Below the pieces are notes generated by a model. That model was not told the DNA's origin, did no database searches, and was given only the letters and a program-made list of their open reading frames with translations. Position numbers and translations under genes: made by a program. 64,000 nucleotides of DNA from Spirosoma lacussanchae (lineage in GTDB: Bacteria > Bacteroidota > Bacteroidia > Cytophagales > Spirosomataceae), in assembly GCF_005870035.1 (NCBI RefSeq), contig NZ_SWJG01000001.1, positions 669,639 through 733,638 of the forward strand, read 5' to 3'. Positions 52,964 through 62,411 of the stretch are shown piece by piece (positions within the stretch are counted from its first letter, which is position 1; each line of letters begins with the position of its first letter).

Positions 52964-54661
52964 TTACCAGAACCGGACGTAAATGGCTGAAATCAGCAGC
53001 ACAATAACCGCGATCAGGGCTGTAGTCGACGGAGCCAGGCGGAACATTTTGGAGTCGATCTCGAACGCTTTCGGGCTAACGGCCGGACCGGCCAGGCTGA
53101 TAGCAACCATGACCACTACCGTAAAGAAGAACGACCAGCCCATACAGATCAGGAATGGGATCTCGTAGCCGCCGTTTCCGTTCGGGAAAGCCGTGTAGAT
53201 CAGCGTTTCGTTGCCTAGTACCGTAGGCGCGTAGTGGTTAAAGAATACGGCCAGGGCAAAACCCAGCAGAATACCGACCACCGCTGCCGTACCCGTTGTC
53301 CGTTTCCAGAAGAAGCCCAGCAGGAAGACGGCAAAGATACCGGGGCTGATGTAACCCGTATACTTCTGGATAAATGTAAAGCCACCTTCGCGACCGATAC
53401 CGAGCGTATCCTGCCAGGTCAGGGCAATAGCCAGCGCCATAGCCATGAAAATAGCGATACGGCCTACCCAGACCAGCTGCCCTTCGTTGGCGTCTTTCTT
53501 GATGTACTTCTGGTAGATATCCAGGGTGAAAATAGTCGAAATGGAGTTGGCTTTACCGGCCAGGGAGGCTACGATAGCTGCGGTCAGAGCCGCCATCGAT
53601 AGTCCTTTCAGCCCGTTAGGCAGAAAAGACAGAATAGCCGAGTAGGCGTTGTCGGCCAGGAGCCGGCCACCCGGAGCCATCTCGCTTTGTAGACTGCCGT
53701 TCTTATAAAGGACGTAGGCCGCAATACCCGGCAGCATAACGATCAGCGGCATGAAAATTTTCAGCAGCGCAGCAAACAGGATACCGGTGCGGGCGGTGTG
53801 CAGGTCAGCGCCGAGCGCGCGCTGTGTGATGTACTGGTTACAACCCCAGTAGTTCAGGTTTACGATCCACTGACCGGCAAAATACATGGCAATACCTGGG
53901 AGGGTCAGGTACTTGTTGATCTCTACCTGCGACGCGTTGGGGCCCGGCTTCTCGAAGATCAGGTGGAAGTGGTCATCCGCGTCGCGCATCATGGCGCCGA
54001 AACCCGCCAGTACGTCGTTGCCCAGGCCGAACTTCTGGCTTACCAGCGTCAGCGCCAGGTAGGTCGTAACCAGCCCACCAATGATCAAGACTACTACCTG
54101 GATAACGTCAGTATACCCGATCACCTTCATACCACCCAGGGTGATAACCAGCGCGAACAAACACAGGCCAATAATGATAGCATGGAAGTAATCGGCACCG
54201 ACCAGCGTGCTGATGGCCAGCGCGCCCAGGAACAGAATAGAGGTCAGGTTAACGAAAATGTACAGGAACAACCAGAAAACGGCCATGATCAGGGAGACCG
54301 TTTCATTATACCGCGTCTTCAGAAACTGCGGCATGGTGTAGATATGATTCTTGAGGTAGATGGGCATGAACCAGACTGCCACAATAATCAGCGAGATGGC
54401 GGCCAGCCACTCGTATACGGCAATGGCCACCCCGAACTGGAAGCCGTTTCCCGACATCCCGATAAACTGCTCGGCCGAGATGTTCGATGCGATTAATGAC
54501 GCGCCAATGGCCCACCAGGTGAGGGACCCTTCGGCCAGGAAAAAGTCTTTGGTGTCGAGATTGGTCTTTTGTTTTCGCTTGTAAATCCAGTATCCGTAGG
54601 AGGAGACACCAATGAAGTACAGGAGGAAGATAATGTAATCTAACTGGTTTAGCTGGTTCAT
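52964..54661 (-). CDS. Sodium/solute symporter (SSS family, SGLT-like)
   Basis: A 565-residue inner-membrane symporter with about 14 helices that uses the sodium gradient to import a sugar or similar solute. Family motifs: DYIIFLLYFIGVSSYGYWIY, SLTWWAIGASLIASNISAEQ followed by FIGMSGNGF, and GRIAIFMAMALAIALTW. The pattern GLCLFALVITLGGMKVIGYT and the loop NYWGCNQYITQRALGA are typical of the SGLT/PutP group. It is upstream of MFS paralogue 1 in the same direction. The substrate is not shown; a uronic acid, sugar or inositol is possible. Confidence 0.9.
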   Translation of the reverse strand: MNQLNQLDYIIFLLYFIGVSSYGYWIYKRKQKTNLDTKDFFLAEGSLTWWAIGASLIASNISAEQFIGMSGNGFQFGVAIAVYEWLAAISLIIVAVWFMPIYLKNHIYTMPQFLKTRYNETVSLIMAVFWLFLYIFVNLTSILFLGALAISTLVGADYFHAIIIGLCLFALVITLGGMKVIGYTDVIQVVVLIIGGLVTTYLALTLVSQKFGLGNDVLAGFGAMMRDADDHFHLIFEKPGPNASQVEINKYLTLPGIAMYFAGQWIVNLNYWGCNQYITQRALGADLHTARTGILFAALLKIFMPLIVMLPGIAAYVLYKNGSLQSEMAPGGRLLADNAYSAILSFLPNGLKGLSMAALTAAIVASLAGKANSISTIFTLDIYQKYIKKDANEGQLVWVGRIAIFMAMALAIALTWQDTLGIGREGGFTFIQKYTGYISPGIFAVFLLGFFWKRTTGTAAVVGILLGFALAVFFNHYAPTVLGNETLIYTAFPNGNGGYEIPFLICMGWSFFFTVVVMVAISLAGPAVSPKAFEIDSKMFRLAPSTTALIAVIVLLISAIYVRFW

Positions 54662-54763
54662 TACGGCACGCAGTGAAAAGGGTTAGCTGATTAGCGCGTA
54701 AAAAAGCAATTTATTCTTGAAATAGGCTTTATCGTTTACATAAAATCATTGCACAAATAACAG

Positions 54764-54790
54764 AAAAGGCACAAAGTCATGCTTTGTGCC
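54764..54790 (-). terminator. Intrinsic terminator after the secreted protein at 54815
   Basis: Perfect 9-bp arms GGCACAAAG (54768-54776) and CTTTGTGCC (54782-54790), followed on the minus strand by TTTTC. Confidence 0.88.
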
Positions 54791-54814
54791 CCTATAAAGC
54801 GGATAAAACAACTA

Positions 54815-55231
54815 TCATTTCATGGAAACAAGTCGGGTCGGTAGCCGCTGGGTAACGGTTGGCGTCGACAGGCGGAACGAGAACTCCTCGGACTGAAATC
54901 CGGCCGTATAGACCCGGAAGGTGTAGTTTCCATCTTCTACATCGCTCAGGTCGAACATCTGTCTGAACCGGTTGCTTTTGCCGCCCTTACCCGGCAGAGT
55001 CTCCCGGAACAGAACATTGCCTTTCTGATCGATCAGTTCTACGTTTACCTTAAACTGGGGTAATGATTTTTCCAGAGCGAGCCACACTTTGGAAGAGGCC
55101 GCGGCCGGATACATAGCGGCCTGGAAAGCTCTCTTCTCTGGATTGCCGGTCTGGATCGTTTCCGCAAGCGATATCGATGCGGTCAGTGTCAGCAATATTA
55201 GGCTGACAATCAGGGTGATGCGAGTTTTCAT
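54815..55231 (-). CDS. Small secreted protein with immunoglobulin-like domain
   Basis: A 138-residue protein with a signal peptide (ITLIVSLILLTLTASISLA) and a beta-sandwich-like mature part: KVWLALEKSLPQFKVNVELI, then QKGNVLFRETLPGKGG, FDLSDVEDGNYTFRVYTAGF and SEEFSFRLSTP. The D-x-E-D-G-x-Y-x-F pattern is typical of small immunoglobulin-like domains at the end of many Bacteroidota proteins. Function is unknown. A start at 55399 is rejected because it would precede the signal peptide by 56 residues. It is followed by its own terminator. Confidence 0.68.
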   Translation of the reverse strand: MKTRITLIVSLILLTLTASISLAETIQTGNPEKRAFQAAMYPAAASSKVWLALEKSLPQFKVNVELIDQKGNVLFRETLPGKGGKSNRFRQMFDLSDVEDGNYTFRVYTAGFQSEEFSFRLSTPTVTQRLPTRLVSMK

Positions 55232-55341
55232 TGAGTCGAATGGATTAAGTGAATAATCAACCCAATGATGCAGGCAGACGGCCGGGCCGCTGCGGTTCTG
55301 GAGCAGCGGCTTAGAAAAAGGATGAATGGCAGCAGCGCAGC

Positions 55342-56592
55342 TTACTCGACAAAATCGAGGTCTTTGCCGAACGTTTCGTCCAGACGGCTCAGCGACCAAA
55401 ACGCCAGTCCATACACAACGAGGCCGAGCAGGCCGGCCCCCACCAGCGTACCAACGGCGGGCTTGATGGCCTGAAACGCGAGGGTCATCGGAATCAGCGT
55501 ACCGCGTACCACGCTCGGTACGGACGTCGTGGCTGTGTTGCGGAGGTTGGTTCCGTACCGTTCGGCTACCGTAGTGAGGTACATAGCAATGTAGCCGGTG
55601 CAGAAACCCGCCAGCAGAAAAACGGTATACACCCCCTCGGCTGTGTCAATGCCGCCGAACAGCAGAATTCCGCAGAGGGTCATGCTGAGCAGGAGCAGAC
55701 TCGTAATAGCCTTTATACGCGACCGAAGCCACTGGCTCAGCGGACCGCTTAGCAGGTCGCCACCGGCCAGCCCCACGTAGAGCAGCATAACGCAGCGGCC
55801 GGGCTTGACCAGTTCTGTCAGTCCCAGTGCCTGACCAAATTCGTTGGCAAACGTGGCCAGAATACCGACAACGAACCAGGTAGGCATGCCAACCGCTACG
55901 CACTGGAGGTATTTGCGGGTAGAGGCCCATGTTCGAAAAAACTGCCCAAAATTGCCCCGACTAACGCCTTTGTGCTCAGCTTTGAAGCGGCTGAACAGTC
56001 CCGATTCGAAAACACTGACCCGCAGCAGCAGCAGCGCCAGGCCCATGCCGCCCCCTACGAAGAAGGCCGTTCGCCAGTTGAAGTACTCAACGGTTAGGTA
56101 CGCCACGCCCGCGCCAAGGTAGCCGATACCGGCCACAACCGCCGAGCCGTAGCCCCGAATTTCTTTCGGTAGTATTTCGGCTACCAGCACCATAGCCGCC
56201 CCGATCTCGCCCGACAGGCCGATACCCGCCAGAAAGCGCAGCACCGCGTATGTGTTGACATCCTGTACGAATCCACAGGCAATGTTGGTCAGGGAGTAGG
56301 TAACAATGCTGCCAAATAAGACCGACATACGACCTCGTTTGTCGCCCAGTACGCCCCACAGGATACCGCCCAGCACCAGACCGGCCTGCTGGCAGTTGAG
56401 GATGAACGTTCCTGCCGTTGATACGGCGCCTTCGGTCAGCCCTAACGATTGCAGACTCGGCACCCGCACGATGCTGAAAATCAGCATGTCATAGACGTCG
56501 ACGAAGAAGCCGAGGGCCGATACAATGACCGGTAATGCCAGTAAGGGCCGCAGCGACGGGCGCGCTGCGGGCAGGGGCGTGAGCGTTTGCAT
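55342..56592 (-). CDS. MFS transporter, paralogue 2 of 3
   Basis: A 416-residue, 12-helix permease of the same family as its neighbours. It begins LALPVIVSALGFFVDVYDML, then IFSIVRVPSLQSLGLTE. The loop GDKRGRMSVLFGS, the helix GIGLSGEIGAAMVLVAEILP, and the end WSLSRLDETFGKDLDFVE are all close to paralogue 3. It is followed by the small secreted gene, and lies 26 bp downstream of paralogue 3, so the two MFS genes may be cotranscribed. Substrate unknown. Confidence 0.87.
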   Translation of the reverse strand: MQTLTPLPAARPSLRPLLALPVIVSALGFFVDVYDMLIFSIVRVPSLQSLGLTEGAVSTAGTFILNCQQAGLVLGGILWGVLGDKRGRMSVLFGSIVTYSLTNIACGFVQDVNTYAVLRFLAGIGLSGEIGAAMVLVAEILPKEIRGYGSAVVAGIGYLGAGVAYLTVEYFNWRTAFFVGGGMGLALLLLRVSVFESGLFSRFKAEHKGVSRGNFGQFFRTWASTRKYLQCVAVGMPTWFVVGILATFANEFGQALGLTELVKPGRCVMLLYVGLAGGDLLSGPLSQWLRSRIKAITSLLLLSMTLCGILLFGGIDTAEGVYTVFLLAGFCTGYIAMYLTTVAERYGTNLRNTATTSVPSVVRGTLIPMTLAFQAIKPAVGTLVGAGLLGLVVYGLAFWSLSRLDETFGKDLDFVE

Positions 56593-56618
56593 AAGGTGGG
56601 TATCGTTCGGGCAGGCCG

Positions 56619-57887
56619 TTACTCCTCCAGGTAATCGAGGTCTTTACCGTGCGTCTCCGGAATGGTCAGGATGGAATAGAACCCAATCACGAAGCTGATC
56701 AGCCCGACAACGGCCCCCGCGTTGATCGTCTCCAGCGAAGGCTTCAGGGCCTGGTAGGTAAGTGTCATCGGAATAACCAGACCACGCACCATATTGGGAA
56801 CCGTCGTGGCCGCCGTGGCCCGCAAGTTCGTACCAAACTGTTCGGCGCCAATAGTCACGAACATGGCCCAGTAACCAATGCCGAACCCCATGGCCAGGCA
56901 GAGCCCATACAGGGCCGTTGCCGACGTGATGCCGGTGTAGAGATAAACCAGGCTGAACAGCAGCGCTATGCCCATCAGCAGCGCAACCCCTTTTTTGCGG
57001 GATGCCAGCGCCTGACTGATGAAGCCGCTGGCCAGATCGCCGGCCGCCAGACCCACATAACACCACATGATGGCCAGCCCCGGCTGTATTTCTTCCGCTA
57101 TGCCGAATGCTTTCCCGAATTCGTTGCTGAACGTAGCCAGAATACCGATGACAAACCAGGTGGGCAGTCCAATACCGATGCATTTCAGGTAGCGGCTGAG
57201 CCGGTTGGCGTTTGTGAAAAACGACAGAAAATCGCCCCGGTTTACGTGCGTCTGCTCCGTAACAGTAGTGAACATACCCGACTCCACAACACCTACCCGC
57301 AGCAGTAGCAGCCCGAACCCCAGGCCCCCCCCCACGAAGAAGGCTGTTTGCCAGTCGAACAGTTTAACCGTAAAGTAGGCTACTACGGCCCCAAAGAGGC
57401 CAATGCCGGCCACCAGCGACGTACCGATCGCGCGTTTTTCTTTCGGAAGCACCTCACTGACCAGGGTGATGCCCGCGCCCAGTTCGCCCGCCAGGCCGAT
57501 GCCGGCAATGAACCGCATGAGTGCATAATACAGCGTCGGCTCCATGAAGGTGACGTTATCGACAAATCCGCAGGCTACGTTGGCAATAGAGTAGGTAATG
57601 ATACTGCCGAACAAGACCGACAGCCGCCCCCGTTTGTCGCCCAGTACGCCCCACAGGATGCCGCCTAGTAATAAACCACCCATCTGCCAGTTCAGAATAC
57701 TGGCGCCAACCGTCGAGATTTCATCTGGAGTTAGGCCAAGGTCTTTCAGGCTGGGCACGCGAACAATGCCGAATAGTAGCAGGTCATAAATGTCAACGAA
57801 GTAACCGAGGGCAGCAACGATGACGGGTAGACTGAAGAGGCCTGCCGGAGCAGCCTGCGTTTCTTTAGGAAGGGTTGGAACAGCCAT
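56619..57887 (-). CDS. MFS transporter, paralogue 3 of 3
   Basis: A 422-residue, 12-helix permease, the first of the MFS pair. It begins FSLPVIVAALGYFVDIYDLL and then LFGIVRVPSLKDLGLTPDE; the loop GDKRGRLSVLFGS and GIGLAGELGAGITLVSEVLP follow. The end is LTIPETHGKDLDYLEE. ATG at 57887 is used, as the frame start at 57917 adds ten residues without family match. The three paralogues are closely related but not identical, so they are likely old duplicates with separate substrates. Confidence 0.87.
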   Translation of the reverse strand: MAVPTLPKETQAAPAGLFSLPVIVAALGYFVDIYDLLLFGIVRVPSLKDLGLTPDEISTVGASILNWQMGGLLLGGILWGVLGDKRGRLSVLFGSIITYSIANVACGFVDNVTFMEPTLYYALMRFIAGIGLAGELGAGITLVSEVLPKEKRAIGTSLVAGIGLFGAVVAYFTVKLFDWQTAFFVGGGLGFGLLLLRVGVVESGMFTTVTEQTHVNRGDFLSFFTNANRLSRYLKCIGIGLPTWFVIGILATFSNEFGKAFGIAEEIQPGLAIMWCYVGLAAGDLASGFISQALASRKKGVALLMGIALLFSLVYLYTGITSATALYGLCLAMGFGIGYWAMFVTIGAEQFGTNLRATAATTVPNMVRGLVIPMTLTYQALKPSLETINAGAVVGLISFVIGFYSILTIPETHGKDLDYLEE

Positions 57888-58193
57888 ACGGCGAAAGCAG
57901 AGAGATTGATTCTGCAATAATACGAAATGGCCAAAGAAGATTAACGCCTGCTGGCAGTATTGGCAAATAGATGATAATGAGGGTGGGAGAGCCGACTTAC
58001 GGTTTGTCCAGTCTGATACGAGTTGAGCCCTCCCATAATGCGCCCCTTGTCGTAGTTATAAGTCGACTCCACGCGTCTTGATCCGGACTGGGGTGCCTAT
58101 GTCAGACAACTACCTCATAGCAGGACGAGAAGCCCGAAAGGCAGGTTCGTAAGAATTGGATTAGGTGGCAGATGACAGGTTCGGAACACGGTA
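57888..58193. other. Intergenic region, nothing recognised
   Basis: These 306 bases separate the membrane protein gene ending at 58194 and the upstream end of MFS paralogue 3. I see no hairpin with a T tract, no repeat and no RNA gene. It should contain the MFS promoter. Confidence 0.45.
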
Positions 58194-59120
58194 CTAATAC
58201 GGATCAGGCTGGCCGGGCTGGATCACGGTCAGGTCAGCCTGGCTCGGCAGAACGGTCCGTACCGGTGCTGGGAGGGACAGATACACCTGGTAAGCGGTAC
58301 CGAGTGCCCAGGCCTTCAGCGCGGTTCGGGCCAGCACGAGCGCCTGCTGTACCAGAAACATCAGCAGAATAGTAGGCGTATTCCGCATAGGAATTAGCCC
58401 ATCGATCAAAAAGTAGAGCCCGAACAGCGCGGCCCCTATACCAATAAACAGCCAGTACAAACCGTAGGTACGGGGCAGGTTCCGCATGACCAGCCGCCCC
58501 GCCCGGCCAAACGCCCGGAACGCGTTCGGCTCATCGTCGCGGAACATAATCACTTTGGCATAATCGCCTATGCAGAACAGCAGGGTGGCGGTGAGGGCAA
58601 ACAGGCTGAAGAAACCCAGGCCTACCCAGAATAAGCCCCGCTCAGTCAGCGTATCGCTGAGCACGATGCCGACCAGCAGACCGGCAACCAGCCAGAGGCC
58701 CGCCCCCACCAGCAGAAACAGGGTTGTTACGCCCAGCAGCTGTAGAAAACGACCAAAATAGGCCGTACATACCTGCCAGAACAGACCGGCGTCGAACCGG
58801 CGCGAGGGCTGCGCAAAGATGTTCAGGATGCCGCCCGCCAGAAAAACGCTGAGAAAGACAAACAAAACCCCAAGCCAGCGGCCAACGCTCAATAGTGGAT
58901 CGATGACCCGCTCGCTGCGCTGCATGAAATCAGCATAAACGGTATAATCGAAACCGTCGAGCAGGTTTAGAAAGGCACGCGAGTCCTGATCTTCGGCCTG
59001 AAGGGTACTATAAAACGGCAGGGCGACCAGCAGCCCCAGCACGAGCGTAATGCCGTACAGCAACCCGATGAGCCGGGTCGACCGGAGCAGGTGGCGGAGC
59101 GACAGGAGTAAAGCGTTCAC
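58194..59120 (-). CDS. Multi-pass membrane protein of unknown function
   Basis: A 308-residue protein with about six membrane helices (for example LIGLLYGITLVLGLLVALPF, WLGVLFVFLSVFLAGGILNI, VTTLFLLVGAGLWLVAGLLV, LYWLFIGIGAALFGLYFLI). The middle carries a cytoplasmic-looking loop FRDDEPNAFRAFGRAGRLVM. I do not recognise a family. It follows nuoB by 90 bp on the same strand; a link with complex I is not supported by anything I see beyond position. Confidence 0.65.
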   Translation of the reverse strand: MNALLLSLRHLLRSTRLIGLLYGITLVLGLLVALPFYSTLQAEDQDSRAFLNLLDGFDYTVYADFMQRSERVIDPLLSVGRWLGVLFVFLSVFLAGGILNIFAQPSRRFDAGLFWQVCTAYFGRFLQLLGVTTLFLLVGAGLWLVAGLLVGIVLSDTLTERGLFWVGLGFFSLFALTATLLFCIGDYAKVIMFRDDEPNAFRAFGRAGRLVMRNLPRTYGLYWLFIGIGAALFGLYFLIDGLIPMRNTPTILLMFLVQQALVLARTALKAWALGTAYQVYLSLPAPVRTVLPSQADLTVIQPGQPDPY

Positions 59121-59210
59121 GAATGGTTCAGGTTAAGCGTAAACGGGCCAGCCGCAATCGGTTCGTCGGCCAACCCGGTATTGGGCAATTAATCTGAACT
59201 AAAAGTACAT

Positions 59211-59693
<483 letters not shown>

Positions 59694-59721
59694 ATCGGTT
59701 AGAGATCGGTTGGTGAGCTGG

Positions 59722-60210
59722 TCAGGCCTGCGAGGGAGCCGAGGCCGACCGGTACTTGTCGTTCACCCGGTCGTACAGATGCGGGGGTATATGCGTGGGG
59801 GCGGTAGGTAGTTTAGGCTGGGGTTTGACCCAGTCGAGATACCCTTTGGCCCAGACATAGGCAAGGCCCAGCCCCAGAATTGCCACGAACAGAAACGCTT
59901 CGGTGAGTGCAAACCAGCCCCAGAGCCCACCAGAAGCCCGGATCAGGCTCGCCTGCCCGAATACCGTTGCCCACGGAAACAGAAAGACCAGTTCCACATC
60001 GAATAGTACAAAAACCAGCGCCACCACGTAGAACCGGATGTTGAACTGCACATTCGCATTGCCGATGGGTTCTTCGCCCGATTCGTAGGTGCTGTTTTTC
60101 TCCACGTTCGGGCGGTTCGGGCGAAGAAGCCGGGCCGCAAACAGCACAACGGCTATGAACGCAAACGCACCCAGGATGAACAGCAGCAGCACACCGAAGT
60201 CAGAGAGCAT
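59722..60210 (-). CDS. nuoA: NADH-quinone oxidoreductase subunit A
   Basis: A 162-residue membrane subunit of complex I with three helices: [20 protein letters not shown], then [20 protein letters not shown] (the conserved FDVE with the acidic residue), then [20 protein letters not shown]. The preceding loop has the conserved [22 protein letters not shown]-terminal extension of about 40 residues ([20 protein letters not shown]) is longer than in E. coli. It precedes nuoB by 28 bp. Confidence 0.94.
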   Translation of the reverse strand: MLSDFGVLLLFILGAFAFIAVVLFAARLLRPNRPNVEKNSTYESGEEPIGNANVQFNIRFYVVALVFVLFDVELVFLFPWATVFGQASLIRASGGLWGWFALTEAFLFVAILGLGLAYVWAKGYLDWVKPQPKLPTAPTHIPPHLYDRVNDKYRSASAPSQA

Positions 60211-60291
60211 GGCAGGGAGAGTAACGGACGGTTGGCGATGTGGTCAGGTTGGAAAGACTGGCTGCGTTGCCGCGAAGCCAATGATCGACCC

Positions 60292-60897
60292 TTATTTTTT
60301 CTTCTTGTTGTAGAGATTATACACTATAGCCACCTGAAGATTCCGGTTCCGGTACGTAGCCAGGGGCTCGGGCGATACGTCGCTCAGGCCGTAGACGTAG
60401 CGAACGTGCAGGCTGAACTTGTCGAGCATGTCCAGAAAATCGTAGTGAGCACCGACCACAAGGCCCAGGTCATTACGGGGGCCGGGGCCGGTTGTGGTGT
60501 TGGTGCTGAGGGCATAGCTGAACTCAGGACCGGCCTGAAGCGTCAGACCTTCGGTTGGGATATACCCCAGCAGAATTGGCACGCTGGCGTAGTAGTACTG
60601 GGCGCGGCTGGTTGACCGTCCGCCCACCCGCTCGATTTGAAAAGTGCCTCCTTTGATGGCCAGCAGCGCTTCGGGCTGAATCACAAACCGCTGATACCGA
60701 TACCGATACATGACGCCGAAATGAGGCTGTAACGCCTGTTTCGGAATATTGGCGCTGATTCCTGATACGTTGACACGCGTTAACGAAGCCCCTACCTTGA
60801 GCCCGAAATGACCGCCAACGGGGTTATTACTTTGGGCCTGAGAAAGAGCGGGGAGGAGCAGTGTGAAAGCAAAAAAAAGTAATCGGTACGTGCGCAT
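60292..60897 (-). CDS. Outer-membrane beta-barrel protein (PorT-like)
   Basis: A 201-residue protein with a signal peptide (LLFFAFTLLLPALSQAQ). The mature part has alternating amphipathic strands: GGHFGLKVGASLTRVNVSG, FGVMYRYRYQRFVIQPEALL, GLTLQAGPEFSYALS, and an end with an aromatic strand (LQVAIVYNLY). The pattern matches the porin-family, outer-membrane beta-barrel (PF13568-type) proteins of Bacteroidota. Function unknown; possibly adhesion or envelope assembly. ATG at 60897 rather than 60924, to place the signal at the N-terminus. Confidence 0.8.
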   Translation of the reverse strand: MRTYRLLFFAFTLLLPALSQAQSNNPVGGHFGLKVGASLTRVNVSGISANIPKQALQPHFGVMYRYRYQRFVIQPEALLAIKGGTFQIERVGGRSTSRAQYYYASVPILLGYIPTEGLTLQAGPEFSYALSTNTTTGPGPRNDLGLVVGAHYDFLDMLDKFSLHVRYVYGLSDVSPEPLATYRNRNLQVAIVYNLYNKKKK

Positions 60898-60980
60898 ACA
60901 GGAATGAGGATGGAGTATAACCACCCTATAACGGTTGATCAGGCCACAAAATTGGTTAAAAAAAGTTAAGATCAGGCCGC

Positions 60981-61541
60981 TTAATTCAGACGGGGATCAA
61001 CGGGGTAGTGCGCAATCGACTTATACTCGCCCCCCATCCGCTTAAGAACCCCCCGCCAGAACTCGCTGGCGGGTGTGTCGAAGAGGAAGTCGGCATCAGT
61101 ACGGCTGACGATCCAGGCTTTCTGGTTCAGCTCAGCATCCAGCTGACCTTCGCTCCAGCCCGAGTAGCCAATAAAGAAACGGGCGTCGCGATCGGTGAGG
61201 GTACCCAGATTAACGGCCTGCTTTACCTGCTCAAAGTCGCCACTCCAGTACAGGCCGCTCAGTACCCGAATGGAGTTCTCAATCAGGTCGGGTCGACGAT
61301 GGATGAAATGCAGGGTGTTGTGCTGAACAGGGCCGCCGACAAACAAAGGCAGGTCGACCGAAATGTCTTCGATTACATCGCTGAGGTGAATATCGGTGGG
61401 CTGATTCAGCACGAGTCCAAACGTACCGGCCGGGCTATGTTCGCAAACCAGTACTACGCTCCGCTCGAAGTTTGTATCGCCCATAAAAGGCTCGGCAATG
61501 AGGAGATTTCCGTTGGCGACAGACGGTATATTGGCGTTCAT
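60981..61541 (-). CDS. YqgE/AlgH family protein
   Basis: A 186-residue cytoplasmic protein of the UPF0301 family: NGNLLIAEPFMGDTNFERSV, then LVCEHSPAGTFGLVLNQPT, LFVGGPVQHNTLHFIHRRPD and RFFIGYSGWSEGQLDAELNQ. Function unknown. It lies 83 bp upstream of the beta-barrel gene on the same strand, and 149 bp after the DUF4230 gene. Confidence 0.93.
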   Translation of the reverse strand: MNANIPSVANGNLLIAEPFMGDTNFERSVVLVCEHSPAGTFGLVLNQPTDIHLSDVIEDISVDLPLFVGGPVQHNTLHFIHRRPDLIENSIRVLSGLYWSGDFEQVKQAVNLGTLTDRDARFFIGYSGWSEGQLDAELNQKAWIVSRTDADFLFDTPASEFWRGVLKRMGGEYKSIAHYPVDPRLN

Positions 61542-61690
61542 AGGCAGTTGGTGCGTTAACGGGGTTTATCCTCTAAACGACGGGAAAGTGGCCTATGTTA
61601 CTCAAAAATAAACGTATTGGGTAAAAACGATCAACATTTTTGATTACCATACGGCAGGCGCCGGGCTAACCCGACTCGCAGCGGGCCCGC

Positions 61691-62272
61691 TTAGTCGTGA
61701 AAGGTAATGCCTACGCTCCGGCCCGACAGCTGGGTAAGTAAGGGACGCAGCATCCGGTCGGCGTTTTCGCGGGTTTGAGTCAGTATGCCTCCGTCCAGGG
61801 CCGACTGCCGGATCTGCCGTTCGGCTTTGCGGTACGCATCGCTCACCAGCTGCGACTGGTCAAGAAACGAAAACCGGGTATCGTAGACCCGCGACCGGTC
61901 ATGGTTGATTTTCCAGCCACATAGTTCGGGCTTAGGCAACCGGATGGTTACAGAGTCCTCGCTGGTCAGGATGTCGGACGGACCCACCCGGCTGAGGTCG
62001 ATGCAGCCGACGGCCTCGCCCTCGACGATCAAAACCGCGTTGGCGTTGGGCAAAAACGTATTGGGCTGCTCGTATTCGATTATGTCTTTGAAGGTGTAGC
62101 GCACAAGCTCCAGCTTGCCCAGGGCTGTTACCTCTTTCAGGACAATGCTTTGCGTAGCCTGATCGCCCCGGCGAAACCGGCTCAACGCGCTACTGCCGCG
62201 AATCTGCTCCCAGACGGCGATCAGACCCGCTACCAACAGAACAAAAACAAACAGGCGAAGAATGGTTTTCAT
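61691..62272 (-). CDS. DUF4230 domain protein
   Basis: A 193-residue protein with one N-terminal hydrophobic helix (LRLFVFVLLVAGLIAVWEQI) as anchor. The extracytoplasmic domain has ATQSIVLKEVTALGKLELVR, AVLIVEGEAVGCIDLSRVGP, the beta strand DSVTIRLPKPEL, then a coiled-coil-like helix SDAYRKAERQIRQSALDGGI. These are typical of DUF4230, function unknown. ATG at 62272 is used; the frame runs on to 62341 without family match. It is separated from hemA by a hairpin. Confidence 0.85.
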   Translation of the reverse strand: MKTILRLFVFVLLVAGLIAVWEQIRGSSALSRFRRGDQATQSIVLKEVTALGKLELVRYTFKDIIEYEQPNTFLPNANAVLIVEGEAVGCIDLSRVGPSDILTSEDSVTIRLPKPELCGWKINHDRSRVYDTRFSFLDQSQLVSDAYRKAERQIRQSALDGGILTQTRENADRMLRPLLTQLSGRSVGITFHD

Positions 62273-62360
62273 AGTGTAAAGCGGGTTAAGCGTATGCGTG
62301 GGCTTGGCCTGATCGGTACGCTGTAGTGAGGGAAAGAGCACCTGGCTGGCTCGAAAAAGG

Positions 62361-62392
62361 AAACTCCCAAACCGTTGCCGATCTGGGAGTTT
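62361..62392 (-). terminator. Intrinsic terminator of hemA
   Basis: Perfect 9-bp arms AAACTCCCA (62361-62369) and TGGGAGTTT (62384-62392). On the minus strand it is followed by CCTTTTTC. It lies 20 bp after the hemA stop. Confidence 0.85.
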
Positions 62393-62411
62393 AGGTAATG
62401 GTACATATGGC

